Shown: positions 34,650 through 46,090 of the stretch, in pieces
Layout: each line of letters starts with the position of its first letter
How positions within the stretch are numbered: the first letter of the stretch is position 1
Assembly (NCBI GenBank): GCA_964036665.1
Contig: OZ038529.1
Coordinates: 24,438,060-24,502,059, forward strand
Origin: Gordius sp. MW1
Taxonomy: Eukaryota > Nematomorpha > Gordioida > Gordea > Gordiidae
Length of the DNA: 64,000 nt
Direction: 5' to 3'
The notes under the pieces: generated by a model
The model's input: only the letters and a program-made list of their open reading frames with translations
Database searches by the model: none
Told to the model about the DNA's origin: nothing
Position numbers and translations under genes: made by a program

Positions 34650-35234
34650 GATGAAACACTTAAGCTATCTTTAAAATAATACAGAAAAAATAGCAAGAAA
34701 TTACCTACAAGTTTATTTCTCTACAAAATATTTTCAGTTATCAAAAAAATAATAAAATTTATTCAACCATATGATAAATAAACATACTGTCAATAGGTAA
34801 CATCACCTAAATGGCCGTTTTTAAAGCTTTTCAAATAACTGGAGTTTTCAATTTTATTTAATCCATGGCTAGAGTATTATTTGGAAATTAACATATAGCT
34901 GATTTATGAATAACAATACAGTCAAATTATGTTTGTGATGTAATGGCACTTTAGTAGTGCTGTAAACATTTGTTAAAAAAATCGAACGCGTTCAACGTTC
35001 ATTGACAAAAATCGATGGCGTTCACGTTCGTTTTTAAAAAAAAGGAACGCGTTCACGTTCATGAACGCGTTCACGTTTATGAACGCGTTCACGTTCGTTT
35101 AAAATTTTATGATAATTTTTTTTAAATTTAATTTAATATAAATAAATGTCTTATATTTTTTAATACAATAAATTGCCATGATAAAAAATAATAGTTTTAT
35201 TTTGACAAAATAATTATAAATCAATATAAGCTAT

Positions 35235-35390
35235 TTTCTTATTAATTTTTAATAATAATTGTTTTTCAAAATTGTCGTCTGATAAGCAGAAACGCTTGGC
35301 AGTTAATACAACTTTAGCTATACTAAAAACCCGCTCCACAGGGGCAGATGAGGGGATTGGAGTATTGTACTTAATAAACAAATCTTTTTA
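35235..35390 (-). pseudogene. hAT C-terminal dimerisation (hATC) domain remnant
   Basis: An open stretch reads FIKYNTPIPSSAPVERVFS, then IAKVVLTAKRFCLSDD and NFEKQLLLKIN. The SSAPVERVFS and LSDDNFEK motifs are diagnostic for hATC. It lacks the DDE core. Confidence 0.8.
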
Positions 35391-35824
35391 AAGCAGGAAA
35401 TTTATTAAAAACATTTAATGTTTTATCCCTCCTTTCAAAAAAGTGCGATAAGATATGATCCTCCAAGCCGCACTCCCTCTACTGCCTCATCAAAAAAAAA
35501 CGATGATAGTTCTTCTTTCATTATCAATTCTAGGGCTTTCAAACCCTTTTTTCAAAAAACTAAAAGTTTATTCTTTTTTACATTTAGTAATTATTGAATT
35601 CGGTCCTTTATATGAAATGAGTGAAAAATATTTATCATATTTTGGCCAGGGCAATGTCAATTCATCTGCTGATTTTGAATATTCAGAATCTGAAGATGAC
35701 GATGATATAATATTATGATTGTCCATATTAACCTATAAATTAAACTATAATTAATAATATCAAATTAATTAACTTTAATCTTATCTTTTCTGTACGTTAT
35801 AGTATGTTAAAAGTATTTCGGAAT

Positions 35825-36073
35825 GGGACCGGGTCAAAATAGCAGAAAAAAAACAGCAGAATTGGTCAGAACTGATCAGATCAAGATTGGTCAGGAGGGT
35901 TAAGGTTTGGGTTAGTGTTTTAGGTCAGCGTTTTAGGTTAGGGTCAGGATTAGATGCACATCAAATTCCCTCCCCATTTGAAATTTAATTCTAATATATT
36001 GATTATCTAAAATCTTGTTCTGACCAGTTCTGACCAATTCTGCTGTTTTTTTCTGCTATTTTGACCCCGATTC
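35825..36073. mobile_element. Mutator-like miniature transposon nested in the hAT
   Basis: Long inverted ends of about 55 bases (GGGACCGGGTCAAAATAGC and GCTATTTTGACCCCGATTC) and a 9-base duplication TTTCGGAAT (35816-35824 and 36074-36082). A 9-base duplication is typical of Mutator relatives. It holds a degenerate GGTTAG-rich stretch and no ORF. Confidence 0.82.
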
Positions 36074-37023
36074 TTTCGGAATTGATAATAGGAAACAGGA
36101 AAAACAGCTGATTAAAAAATATAAGACTTTTCTGTTAAAAATTTGGATTAACATTAATTTTCAAATAAATAAAAATAAAAAAGGGTTTTTATTGAACGAA
36201 CGTTAAATTCGAACGCGTTTATCAAAAAAAGGAACGCGTTCACGTTCAAAGTTCACCAAAAGAACGCCCTTTATGAACGCGTTCATAAAATTTGAACGCG
36301 TTCCGTGAACGCGTTCAAATTGAACGCGTTTATTAACAGCACTACACTTTAGGGTGGAAATTTTTTAATCTACCAATTTTTTTCTTCTAGTTTATTATAT
36401 ATAATATATCATAACTGTTGAATCTATTCGATTCGACTTTATTAGAAATCAATTCACTTTACAAAGAACACGCGCGCGCAGAAACATGCGCTAAAAATAA
36501 AGTACGCGATAAGAAAAAAGGAAAAACAATCACGCGATAGAAAAAAGGAATTGGTGTCAACGAACAAATGGTCAAATAACAAATATGATCATGAAATGCA
36601 TGAAGATACATATTAAAATCAATATTAAATAAGTATGTATTTTAAAACTAAACCATATAATTTCAAGTTATGGTATAATTTATGCACATTTTATAACGTT
36701 GGTGTAATAATATAATTAATATAGTAGATTATAATGGCAGATCTTTATTGATATAGATGAAGTATGTTAACCAATTAAGTTACAGATTTATGTACGATTC
36801 CATAATACAATATAATAGATATAATATAATAGAAATTTAAATTATATTATATTTATTGTATTATATTTAATTATATTGTATTATATAATTGCCTACGTAC
36901 CAGATTCTCAAAAGACGAGTTTTAAGATAAAGTAGGTTGTAATGGCAAATCTTTCACGACTTCATTAATATTAATACATCTTGTGTTCGCAAAATCTCCT
37001 TTTAACTTATATTAGAACCATTT

Positions 37024-37390
37024 GTTAATTCCTCAGTCACTCCACACTTGTACTTTATCCCTAGAAACCTCACCTCTAGAATCTGTAAGTTTATATTTTA
37101 ACATTTTTTATAGATGTAACATTTTTATCTTTATATATTAATATTTTATATAATATTTACAGATGGTGCCTCTGCCTCAACTACTGCTCCTCAGTCACTC
37201 CAAACTTGTATTTTACCCTCTAACATCCTCACCTCTAGAATTTGTAAGTTTGTATTTGAACATTTTTAAAAAGTAACATTTTTATCTTTATATATTAATA
37301 TTTATAGATAGTGCCTCTGCCTCAACTACTGCTCCTCAGTCACTGCAAACTTGTACGTTGCCCTCTACCATCCTCACCTCTAAATTATAA
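37024..37390 (+). repeat. Tandem exon-like repeat, about three units of ~150 bases
   Basis: Units share CCTCAGTCACTCCA.ACTTGTA, ..CCTCACCTCTAGAAT, then TTTGTAAGTTT with a GT donor, an AT-rich filler, and .TTTA(C/T)AGAT.GTGCCTCTGCCTCAACTACTGC. Each unit thus looks like one short exon bounded by AG and GT signals. The last unit is cut short. Confidence 0.6.
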
Positions 37391-37826
37391 TGAACAAATT
37401 CAATTAATTTATATATTCTAAGTTGTTTAAACTATTATAAAAACAGTGGGGAACTTAAATAATTATTATATATAAAGGATCTTATAATCCCTGATGATCT
37501 TAGGAGTCATGTTTTTGGTTTTAATCTTTTATAAGTGATCCAAATCTATAAAAAATTTAGCTTATTAAATATTGTTTTGCAACTGATAAAGCTGTTATAA
37601 TATAAATAATGATATTGTTATTCTTTTAATAAATATATATTTTTAGCCATTAAATAATATCTTTATTAGAAAAAGATATTAAAACCATGTTTATCAAATA
37701 TTATTAGACATTGAAACAAGAATAATGAATTTTATTTGAAGCAAATGTAAAGTAAAATCCCCACTCAAATGAGGTCACCAATGCCTATTTTTAATATATT
37801 ATTTAGTTTAAATAAAATTATAATCA

Positions 37827-38177
37827 GTACTTTTCATTAATCTTGGCCCATGTACGGTTTATACCAAAATGTGCCCCAAAGCTTTGGTCTACAATAGTTC
37901 CTTCCATACCATTGTGATACAAAGTAAGGATCTGTTTCTTTTCCTCAGATCCATACCTACCCTTAAATCCTTCTCTAACAAAATAAAAGTTTCACTTTAA
38001 GTACCTGTTTTCTGGTTGCAAAATTTTGCTGTTCTTTTTACAAACAGAAAATTTCCCTTAACCTAGTAACCATTAGATTTCCTAACAAAATAAGTTCTCT
38101 GTTTGCGTGTAAAGATTTCAGGTATAGTTCCATTTACCAGGTACTCTGTAATGTCACTACAACAATATTCTGCCATT
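37827..38177 (-). pseudogene. Integrase-type H2C2 zinc-binding sequence, fragment
   Basis: The minus strand has MAEYCCSDITEYLVNG and, further on, KKQILTLYHNGMEG followed by GAHFGINRTWAKI. This H..H pattern is the N-terminal zinc-binding part of gypsy and Ginger integrases. No catalytic core follows within the element. I treat it as a relic. Confidence 0.5.
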
Positions 38178-40488
38178 CTATAAAATTAAAAAAACATATT
38201 AACTATATATTTAAAGATCATATAAACATGATAAGTGTAACTTACTTTTAAAAATGAATGATTTAAATAACTATTTACTTTTGATATGTTTTAAATATCT
38301 AAATAAAATAATTAAACCTTTAAAGATCATATAATAAGACTTACTTGGAGATGTTTGACATTTCTCACTTCATAAATTTAAAATAAACGGTAAAGCACAG
38401 CGCGTCCTGATTGGTCGAGAAAAAAATATCAGGATCCTGATGTTATCCTGATATTTTGATATATGACCCTTGGTTCGTTGACTTGATACAGAAAAAAGGA
38501 AAAACACGTGTTGCATGTCTTTTACTCTACCAGTATAATAGAACTTAAGCGTACATTACACCTCGTCATTTATCCTCTACACTTCCCCCCTTTTCACGAA
38601 GATGCTTTAGGTAGCTTGGGGCCTGTCGTATCCGGCGCGGGTATCTAATCTCGGGCGGGGCCTTGTTAAGCTCCAGAGCCATGGGAAGGGCAGTGTGTTC
38701 AATCGCTTCTGTAGCGGAATTGCCATTGGGAATCATTGGCAGGGAACCTTGACTGGACGCCGTTGGCAATGGGCTTGCATCTATTGGCTTATTTGCAATG
38801 GGACTTGATCGCCTAAGCGTATCCCGATTCAGCCATCCCCCTTCATGTCCAACCATTCTCCAGTCCAATATTTTCCTTGGTCTCAACTGATCCCAACGTC
38901 GATGATAACTTTTCCCCAGGGCCCTAATATTGAACGAGCGCGCCCGCGCTTGGAAATAACGGTGCCCTCCACCCATTTATTGGGGCCTAGAAACATCTGC
39001 ACCCACACTTGGTCTCCGACGTCGAACGTGCGCGCCTTTCTGCTCTCCGTCAAATGTTAAGGTTAGATTTCCCATGACACCTCCCCCTTGGTTCGCATTT
39101 TCCGCCCTAACCTTCCTTCTGCGGGAGTTGCCCCAGTTGCTGGATCCACGTGTACCTGGATTCAAGGCCTAAAGTTCTGTTCACCCTTGATCAACGCTGC
39201 CCTTTTTGGTGCCGCGGCCGTATAGTTGCATACTCTGCAACTTTTCGCTAGGTTTGCGATGTCATCGCACTTTCGCATTGGCACCAACGGGCTTGCCCAG
39301 CGCGAAAATTCCCCCGGCTCGATTATGTCGTCATTAAGCCACTTGTCCGATCCTTCCTCTACCCCCCTCCTCCAAGCTAAGGGTACTCGCCGTGCTTGGA
39401 TAAATACCGGTCGGCTCTTGTTTTCCACTGGCACGTCGACTTCAATGTCCCTCACTGCTTGCGGATTTGCCCCCTTTTGCACCGTCATCCGCCGAACCAT
39501 ATCTTCGACGTGTCTATTGGTTACGAGCGGCTCTTTTGGGGCCTTCTCCTCGACGAAATTCACTATGTAGCGCTCCATGACGGTTCGCGAATTCCATTTG
39601 GCTAGCTCCCATACGGCTTTTCCGAACTCTTTTATCCAGTTCGTTCCGAGTAAAGGCGGTCCCTTTACATCCGCCACTAACAGCGGCAGGCGCTTCCGGG
39701 TGGAACCTAGCCGGGCCTCGGCTGTTACGTTCCCGATAATCTTTATCTCCTTGCCGCCGAACGCATGTGCGGAAGGTATCGGATTTGTTTGCACCGGGAA
39801 ACGCTCCTTCCACAAGTTGGCCGGCACGATTGTAACGCTGGAGCCCGTGTCTATAAGAAAAGTTATCAAGGTGTTATTAACATATAAATCAATAGTCAAA
39901 ATATCTAATGCATGGCCGAACCTGGTCATACTCGGGCCCGTCCTCGTCGCGTCGACCGTGAATGCCTCGTCCCCCGGCATGTGCATCGCCCTAAGGCTCT
40001 CGCCGATTGCCTCCCGACCTAAGGCGATCTCCACGGCCTTGTCCCATTTGAGGTCCTTTTCGGCCATCAACGCAGCTTGCACCGTTGGGTCGTAGAGCCC
40101 TAAAATCAGCTGATCGAGCATCCTGGCGCTAATTCTCCGGGTTGAAAACCGCAGTCCTTTGATGCTTCCTTTAGCCTTCGAATATATCGCATGAGTTCTT
40201 CCCCAGGCATCTGTCAAATATTTCCAAACATGAACCTTTGCGCAAGAGGGCACGTCTGCCCCTTAAACAACTTTTTGCTCTCTTGGTCGCTTCCTCGAAA
40301 GTCCACTCGGTAGGGTTATTCGGGTACGCGTCGTCCGCGGTAACCCTAAACGCCTCCGTCGATAACGAACTTAGAAACCTGCACGTTTTCTGGGTATCCG
40401 ATAACGTCCCTGATTGTGCCTTGATGTTGGCCTCGAATTGAATCAGAAATGTTGCGATCGAATCTCCTATTCTACTCACGACGGCAAA

Positions 40489-40702
40489 GTTGAATCTATT
40501 CGATTCGACTTTATTAGAAATCAATTCACTTTGCAAGGAACACGCGCGCGCAGAAACATGCGATAAAAATAAAGTACGCGATAAGAAAAAAGGAATAACA
40601 ATCACGCGATAGGAAAAAGGAATAACTCGTGTTGCATGTCTTTTACTCCACCAGTATAATAGAACTTAAGCGTACATTACACCTCGTCATTTATCTTCTA
40701 CA
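40489..40702 (-). repeat. 5' LTR of the gypsy fossil
   Basis: On the minus strand it begins TGTAGAAGATAAATGACG and ends near GAATAGATTCAAC. It matches the two halves of the other LTR at 36416-36550 and 38490-38581. Confidence 0.85.
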
Positions 40703-40707
40703 ATAAC

Positions 40708-42335
40708 TTTTCTCTTATAAGTGGTATTTTATTATATCTCGAGAATATTTAATTTTTACTTAATATCAGTGCTTAAAACATCAGGTTCCTATTTCACTTA
40801 AATAATAACTAATCAAGTAATTTATCATTTCTAATGTTTCTTCATTTATTTTGGTTCTGTATATAAAGAACAAATAGTTGGCTGTTAAGATTTTTATTTC
40901 AATGAAAAGTGGAGGTCTATATGTGTAATAAAAATTGACATTAAGTAATTAAATTATGCCTAATATTTATTGATTTATTTAGGTCTATATTAAGAAATAA
41001 AAAATGTTCTGAAAGTTTAATATGGGCAAGTTTTGATTAAACAACGCTTTTAATTTGGTTGGAGGGATGTGAGCTAATTAAGTTTTTAATGCACTGGCTG
41101 TTAGAATATTTTCACTGCCGTCTTCAAGTGCAGCTTTCGAAAAAATTTGGTGAAGATGCGGTAAGATTTATAGAAAAATCAGGAATAAATTGGCGAATGA
41201 AAAGATTTGCAAAATCGTGTCATTATAACACTATATAAAGCTAAGCAGTGCAAACGCGATTATTATGCAAGGTCATCAATTACCCAGAGCTATTGATTTT
41301 GATAAGACATGCCGATATGTATACAAAATTATAGCATAAATTTAAATTATTTCTTAATGCATTTAATAAATTAATTGAACGACTTTTGTAGAAAGCAGAA
41401 TTTTAAATAATCTGTATAAATTGGATATTAAATAAGTAGTTTTTTGTGTTTTTATTATTCATTTATAATGTTGTTCACTCTAAATTGTTCTAATTTCCCA
41501 TTATCCCAATTTTCATATTATTTCTCTCATATTCTTTGGGAAATTTCCCCTGCTTTTGCGTCAAGGAAAAATGGCATCACCACTGATGTTCGAATGACAT
41601 TATTTTCAAATTATAAATAACCACTCCTCTGATTATATAAATATTCCGTAATAATTTCGCTCTTTAAATGTTAATTGCATTGCGGAATATTTAATGTAAA
41701 GTACCTAAAATACATATAAGTTTTTTATGCTTAATCATATGTTAAGTTGGTAATACAATTTGCACAAAACAAATTATTATTACAATATAAATCATATAAA
41801 TAAAAAAATAAGCATATACTAAATTTTAAATATTTTAAAATTTTAAACAAACATCGGTTGGTCTGATAACCATTTGTCGAATTTCCAACCTTGCAGTTAG
41901 TATATCTCAACATTTTATTAAATATGAAAAATTTAAATTATATAAAAACATAAAAATGAGCAGTTATCATTTAATTAAAATTTATATGGTTAGAGATAAC
42001 ACTCGTCAACAAAAAATGGACTCATAAAATAAACCTGCAGACTGCTTGCAGATTCTGGTTTATATATTAAGTTTTCTCCCTATAAGTCAAGGTTTTGAAA
42101 TATTTGTTGTAAAAAATGACGATTTCGGCATTTTTTACACGTGAATAACTTTCAAATTAATTGATAAAATTTTGTTTAATAAATATAATTTATAAACAAA
42201 GGGGAGAGGAATAAACTAAAAGATTTTTATTTTAGCTCTATTAATTTTATCCCTATCTTTTAGCATTGGCGAATTTCCCCGGATGTGAGGTGGCCCTCCC
42301 TTCCCTTTAACCCAATGAATGCGTGTTAGCTAACT
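40708..42335. other. AT-rich intergenic stretch
   Basis: No gene recognised. An open run of about 65 codons on the plus strand (41038-41239; LMHWLLEYFHCRLQV, KKFGEDAVRFIEKSG) has unusually protein-like composition, but I could not assign it and it has no clear start. Confidence 0.4.
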
Positions 42336-42339
42336 TCAC

Positions 42340-42675
42340 AACGTGTCGGCTACAGGGAAGGCTAGACATACATACTTAATTATCTACAAGTTATAAGCCT
42401 ACCATGAATTATTTTTTTAATATATTATTACTACTTGAATATCTAAAAAAATCAATTCTATAAAATATTTTTTGAACAAAGGTCTTGTCGGATAAAATTG
42501 TGAAAGGCAATGAATGATATAATAATCATTTAAAATAATTTTTAAGACCAAAGATGCACCGTAGGAATGCTATTAAGTATAAAATCAATGGGTGTGAAAG
42601 CACAATTTCGAAGTAGGGATTCTTAAAAAGCCAATTATCTTTGTGAACATAATTGACACAAATAGCATTTATTCA
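42340..42675. repeat. Dispersed repeat R1, copy 1
   Basis: From ACGTGTCGGCTACAGGGAAG to CACAAATAGCATTTATTCATT. It is closely matched by 54486-54817 plus the continuation at 56055-56092. Non-coding; class not identified. Confidence 0.75.
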
Positions 42676-43699
42676 TTTAGTAATAGTGTCCGTTGTGGAA
42701 CTTAGTCTATGGATAAAACTAAGATTATAGTTTCCATTTCTACATGGGACAATGGCACCACCACATAATATAACGAGTGCTAAAACTAAATAAATCATAA
42801 GTTTAGGAATGCCTCAATTTTCTAAAAGGTTAAGTGAACAATAAACGCATTAAAACTTATGAAATAAAATAATTTTGAGTTTTGCAAACGCTATATCCTG
42901 TAGGCTAGCAAAAAAAATAGAGTACATTAATAATTGACCATGTTTTAGATGTTAAGACCGTTATAGTATATCGATATATCTTGGGCGTATATAAAGATGG
43001 TTTTGTTTTGTTCCCAACACCCCCCCCCCCCCCCGCAACTCATTCAAACCCTTTATTTGAAATCGTTAACAGGAACAGATTCGAGTAGGCAAGTAATGCC
43101 AACCTTTCCCATCCACCAAGCCAATTCTTAAAAAATCACTTATATTAATCATTTAAAATTAGGACTTAAATAATGCATATATACAACTTTATGTGGCAGA
43201 GTGGAAAAACCTTAGCAAATATCTAATCCTTAATATGATAGTCTATGTTTCAAATGATTTTGGCTAATAATGAAAAAATTTATATGACACATATAATAAA
43301 AATAGGTAAGAAAGCAATATTCTTGCTCATCATATTAGCTCTTTCTTTGTTGAATTTCAAATATATTAAATGGGAATAGTTTTATAAATGGTGCGTTGTC
43401 TATGCAAAGCCGCCTAGTTTCTAACTAAGGCACATGAAAATTTATCATATAAATTTAAATAATTTGGTTTAAATAAGCATTAAGTTTTGGGAGAATCTAA
43501 CGTTGTATGTTGATAAAACCTAGATAGATAAAAATATGCTTTTTCAATAAATTACTTATTAAGTTAAATAGCAACATTGTTCATTATTTGATACAAATCA
43601 AAATATTTAATTAAGACCTTGAGAATTAATCTATTTTAATAACCTTTTACCTTTAGATAGCTGTTACAAGGCATTAGTTGTTCATGAATATAAAATTTC

Positions 43700-44165
43700 T
43701 TCCTATAGCTATTTGTCATACGTGATGGTCAGTTCCTTTAAGTAGTTTTTCCACGTATTCCTGCTTACACCAGCTTTGCTTTAGCCGTACCTTTTCAAGG
43801 CCATAGCTATTTTTCATGTCAGCTTAGGTTTCCTTTTATTTTACTTACCTTCGACCTGCACTTATCTGATAGGCTTTGCCAGTTGACCTTTCCAAACGGC
43901 CATTCTATCTCAATTTTCTTATAACCAACATTTTCTAAATTCAACATCATTAATTTATACCTTTCTTGATTCTTTATATGGTCCTTCTTGCTTATTCCTA
44001 AGATCCATATTAACATTCGCATCTCGATGGTAGCCGAGCTTTCCTCCTCTTTTGTCTCAATTGCCCATGTTTTCGATCCATACATTACCGTAAGCACAAT
44101 AATCAATTTGAGTGGTATGTGTTTGTTACATAGTACACCACTCAACTCCCTAAATTTTAGTCAGC
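43700..44165 (-). mobile_element. RTE/Jockey-like LINE, C-terminal fragment
   Basis: A minus-strand frame reads VLCNKHIPLKLII, VLTVMYGSKTWAIETKEEE, EMRMLIWILGISKKDHIKN, the conserved region after the RT core (Y-G-x-x-x-W..R-x-L-x-W). The tail downstream near 43740 resembles the fragments at 17432 and 29530. Confidence 0.7.
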
Positions 44166-44222
44166 CTGCGTTTATTCTTGTCTTCATTTCGCTTTTCACC
44201 CCCCCCCCCCCCCCATCACATT

Positions 44223-44330
44223 GTACCCTGAACCCAGCTGTAGAGATCTGCACGGCCTGGCTTACGGATGGGCCATACATAATATAACTTAGCGGGCTCG
44301 GGTCGGGCCATGCCAACAACAATAGCACGA
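44223..44330. mobile_element. GGCCCGGG-rich element end
   Basis: AGATCTGCACGGCCTGGC and GCGGGCTCGGGTCGGGCC, a GC island of the kind seen at 23380 and 45309. Confidence 0.4.
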
Positions 44331-44489
44331 CATTTAATGTCAATGACGAAAAAATTAAAAATAGTTTGAAGCCCGAAATTCTGAATGTCCTATAAAGTTC
44401 TTGGTCTAGTACTACGACTGACTTCTACACGGATGATCTTTAAAAGTTTGCCTATATGACTCTCTCACTACATTACGTTTATAATAGAA

Positions 44490-44610
44490 AATTTATTTAA
44501 TATTTTAGCCATAATTATAATATATTTCAACAAGATTTTAAATTTAGAGGGGGGAGGGGCAGCCGCTCCTCTGTGCTCCCCCCCCCCCCCAACTTGGCTA
44601 CGCCTATGAT
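44490..44610. mobile_element. GGCGTAGCC-type element, partial
   Basis: The right half is clear: GGGGCAGCCGCTCC..CCCCCCAACTTGGCTACGCCTATG. The left half is not recognised. Confidence 0.55.
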
Positions 44611-45704
44611 TTCACATGTAAATTTAATAAATAAAAAAAACTTACTCAGTGGTAACTCAAAAATTAATTTCTAATACCCGACTTGGGTATTTAAGTGACA
44701 CTTTTCGAGGCTAACATTTGTTTCCGATCACGGAACAAATATCAAAAAAGCTTTAACTACTTATAAGATTAAATTACTAGCTCATTCAATACTTTAAAAA
44801 GCACACTTTACAAAATACATGAAAACTAACGCTCTTAATTAATTGAACAGAGCAAGGAACTTACAAGATACTTTAACAAGGTGGTCATGTTCAATATTTT
44901 AGTAAAAACATTCTAGCATGGTGTAGAATTAGGGTGAAACTCTAAAATTATTATGTTAAAAGGTTGAATGAAAATTAGCTATATGATTTAATATATGGCA
45001 AAACTTAATGAAAGAACTATAAACACCTCCAAAAACATCCCTAATTTGTTTTTACCTTATACATATAATGGTGATCCTGCTGCCTTAGAGATTTATAAAT
45101 TAAAATCAAATGTTAATTTCAAAGTTTAATAGCGATATTTAATTTATTGTTTTAAAGTTTCGCATATTAAAGATGCTATTCGACAGTTAATGATTTTTTA
45201 AATAATTCCATGCACGATTATTCAAGCTCCTCTTGCCTTAAGTCATCCACATATAAGCAATCCAGTTCTTGTGTGCAACTCAAAAAAGTTGTTAGGTTAG
45301 CTATTTCAATTAGAGACCAGATTGCCCGGCCCGGCCCGCTACCCGAACCTGCCGGCCGGGCAACTGTCCTATATTTTTATTTTCGGACGGGCCCGGGGCG
45401 GGCACAATGATAGGATTCGGGCGATTCGGGCGTAATGAAATTTTATAGATAATGTATTATTTTGTAACTTTTTTACTTGATTGTATATGAAAATGCTAAA
45501 AGAGTTAGGAAACTTGATTTCGCCATCCGTCCCAAAGTTATTTCTATAATTTTAGCACAAACCACTCTGTTTCAATCAAGTCCCTATCCCTAGCTACGTT
45601 CATGGAAAGGATTGAAATATTTATATTTATGTAGCCCTTTCATTGTTCGTAATTCACATGTGCCGTCTATACAATATACTATACAAAAGCGTCATGCCTA
45701 AATT

Positions 45705-45832
45705 TTTTTTTTGTTAAAAATTTTTATTAGGTAAAATCTATATATGAAAAATATAAAACACGATCAATAAATAAATAAAAAGCGTGACTACACGTCATCT
45801 TCATCGAGGGCCAGAGGCCAGGTGTCGAAAAA
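45705..45832 (-). mobile_element. LINE 3' tail (second subfamily)
   Basis: The T run followed by ATTAGGTAAAATCTATATATG and AACACGATCAATAAATAAAT matches the 3' end of the copy at 24088. Its 5' side stops at GGCCAGGTGTCG in the coding end, so it is a very short insertion. Confidence 0.75.
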
Positions 45833-45835
45833 AAA

Positions 45836-46090
45836 TATTTTTAATACAAAAACCCTAACAAATATTATGTTTTGCCCCTCCCCCCCCCTAATTAGCCAGA
45901 AGGGGGCAGCCGGACCCCCTGCCCCCAAATTTGCCAGGGGGGCAGGGGGTCTGGCTGCCCACACTGCCTAATTTAGGGCAGTTGCTTTTTTTTGCTCTCA
46001 GGAAAATGTCGAGATCTTTTTTATTAATCTGCCCCCCCCCTTCCCTCCCCCCCCCGCCCCCCTAATTCAAAACCTGCTTAGGCCCATGGT
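45836..46090. mobile_element. GGCGTAGCC-type element with strong internal hairpin
   Basis: Right end AACCTGCTTAGGCCCATGG. Inside, GGGGGCAGCCGGACCCCCTG and its near-complement CAGGGGGTCTGGCTGCCC lie about 20 bases apart (45901-45962), a long stem with a short AT-rich loop. The left end is unclear because it abuts the LINE tail. Confidence 0.5.

Larger units (their letters stand above)
34955..36344 (-). mobile_element. hAT transposon, internally deleted, with hATC remnant
   Basis: TAGTGCTGTAAACATTTG to AAACGCGTTTATTAACAGCACTA (inverted with gaps), flanked by CACTTTAG on both sides (34947-34954 and 36345-36352). GAACGCGTTC units crowd both ends. The minus strand codes for TPIPSSAPVERVFS, TAKRFCLSDDNFEK (35235-35390), the hAT dimerisation region, and for WPKYDKYF (near 35640), typical of the N-terminal part. 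The catalytic middle is missing. Confidence 0.85.
36551..38489. mobile_element. DNA element (possibly Ginger-like) inserted in the gypsy 3' LTR
   Basis: It interrupts the LTR, with GAAAAAAGGAA on both sides. The inverted ends agree over some 25 bases (GTCAACGAACAAATGGTCA at 36557; the complement at the right reads GTCAACGAACCAAGGGTCA). On the minus strand it holds a small integrase-type zinc-binding sequence, and on the plus strand a three-unit tandem of exon-like repeats. Ginger DNA transposons use a gypsy-like integrase and have TGT-type ends, which is why I suggest that class. The assignment is tentative. Confidence 0.6.
36416..40702 (-). mobile_element. Ty3/gypsy-type LTR retrotransposon fossil
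   Basis: Minus-strand element with LTRs of about 214 bases. The 5' LTR is 40489-40702; the 3' LTR (36416-38581) is split by a later DNA-element insertion at 36551-38489. A purine tract (GAAAAGGGGGGAAG on the minus strand) precedes the 3' LTR, and ATAAC flanks the whole on both sides (36411-36415 and 40703-40707). Recognisable parts: gag-like sequence, a retropepsin (LIDTGSSVTIVP) and a C-terminal integrase-like end. It is much shorter than a full element of this family and broken in several places. The LTRs are close in sequence, so the insertion is not ancient. Confidence 0.85.

Noticed and set aside
38566-40605. Several plus-strand open frames over the gypsy fossil
   Set aside because: They mirror the GC-rich minus-strand retroelement coding sequence and show no motifs of their own.
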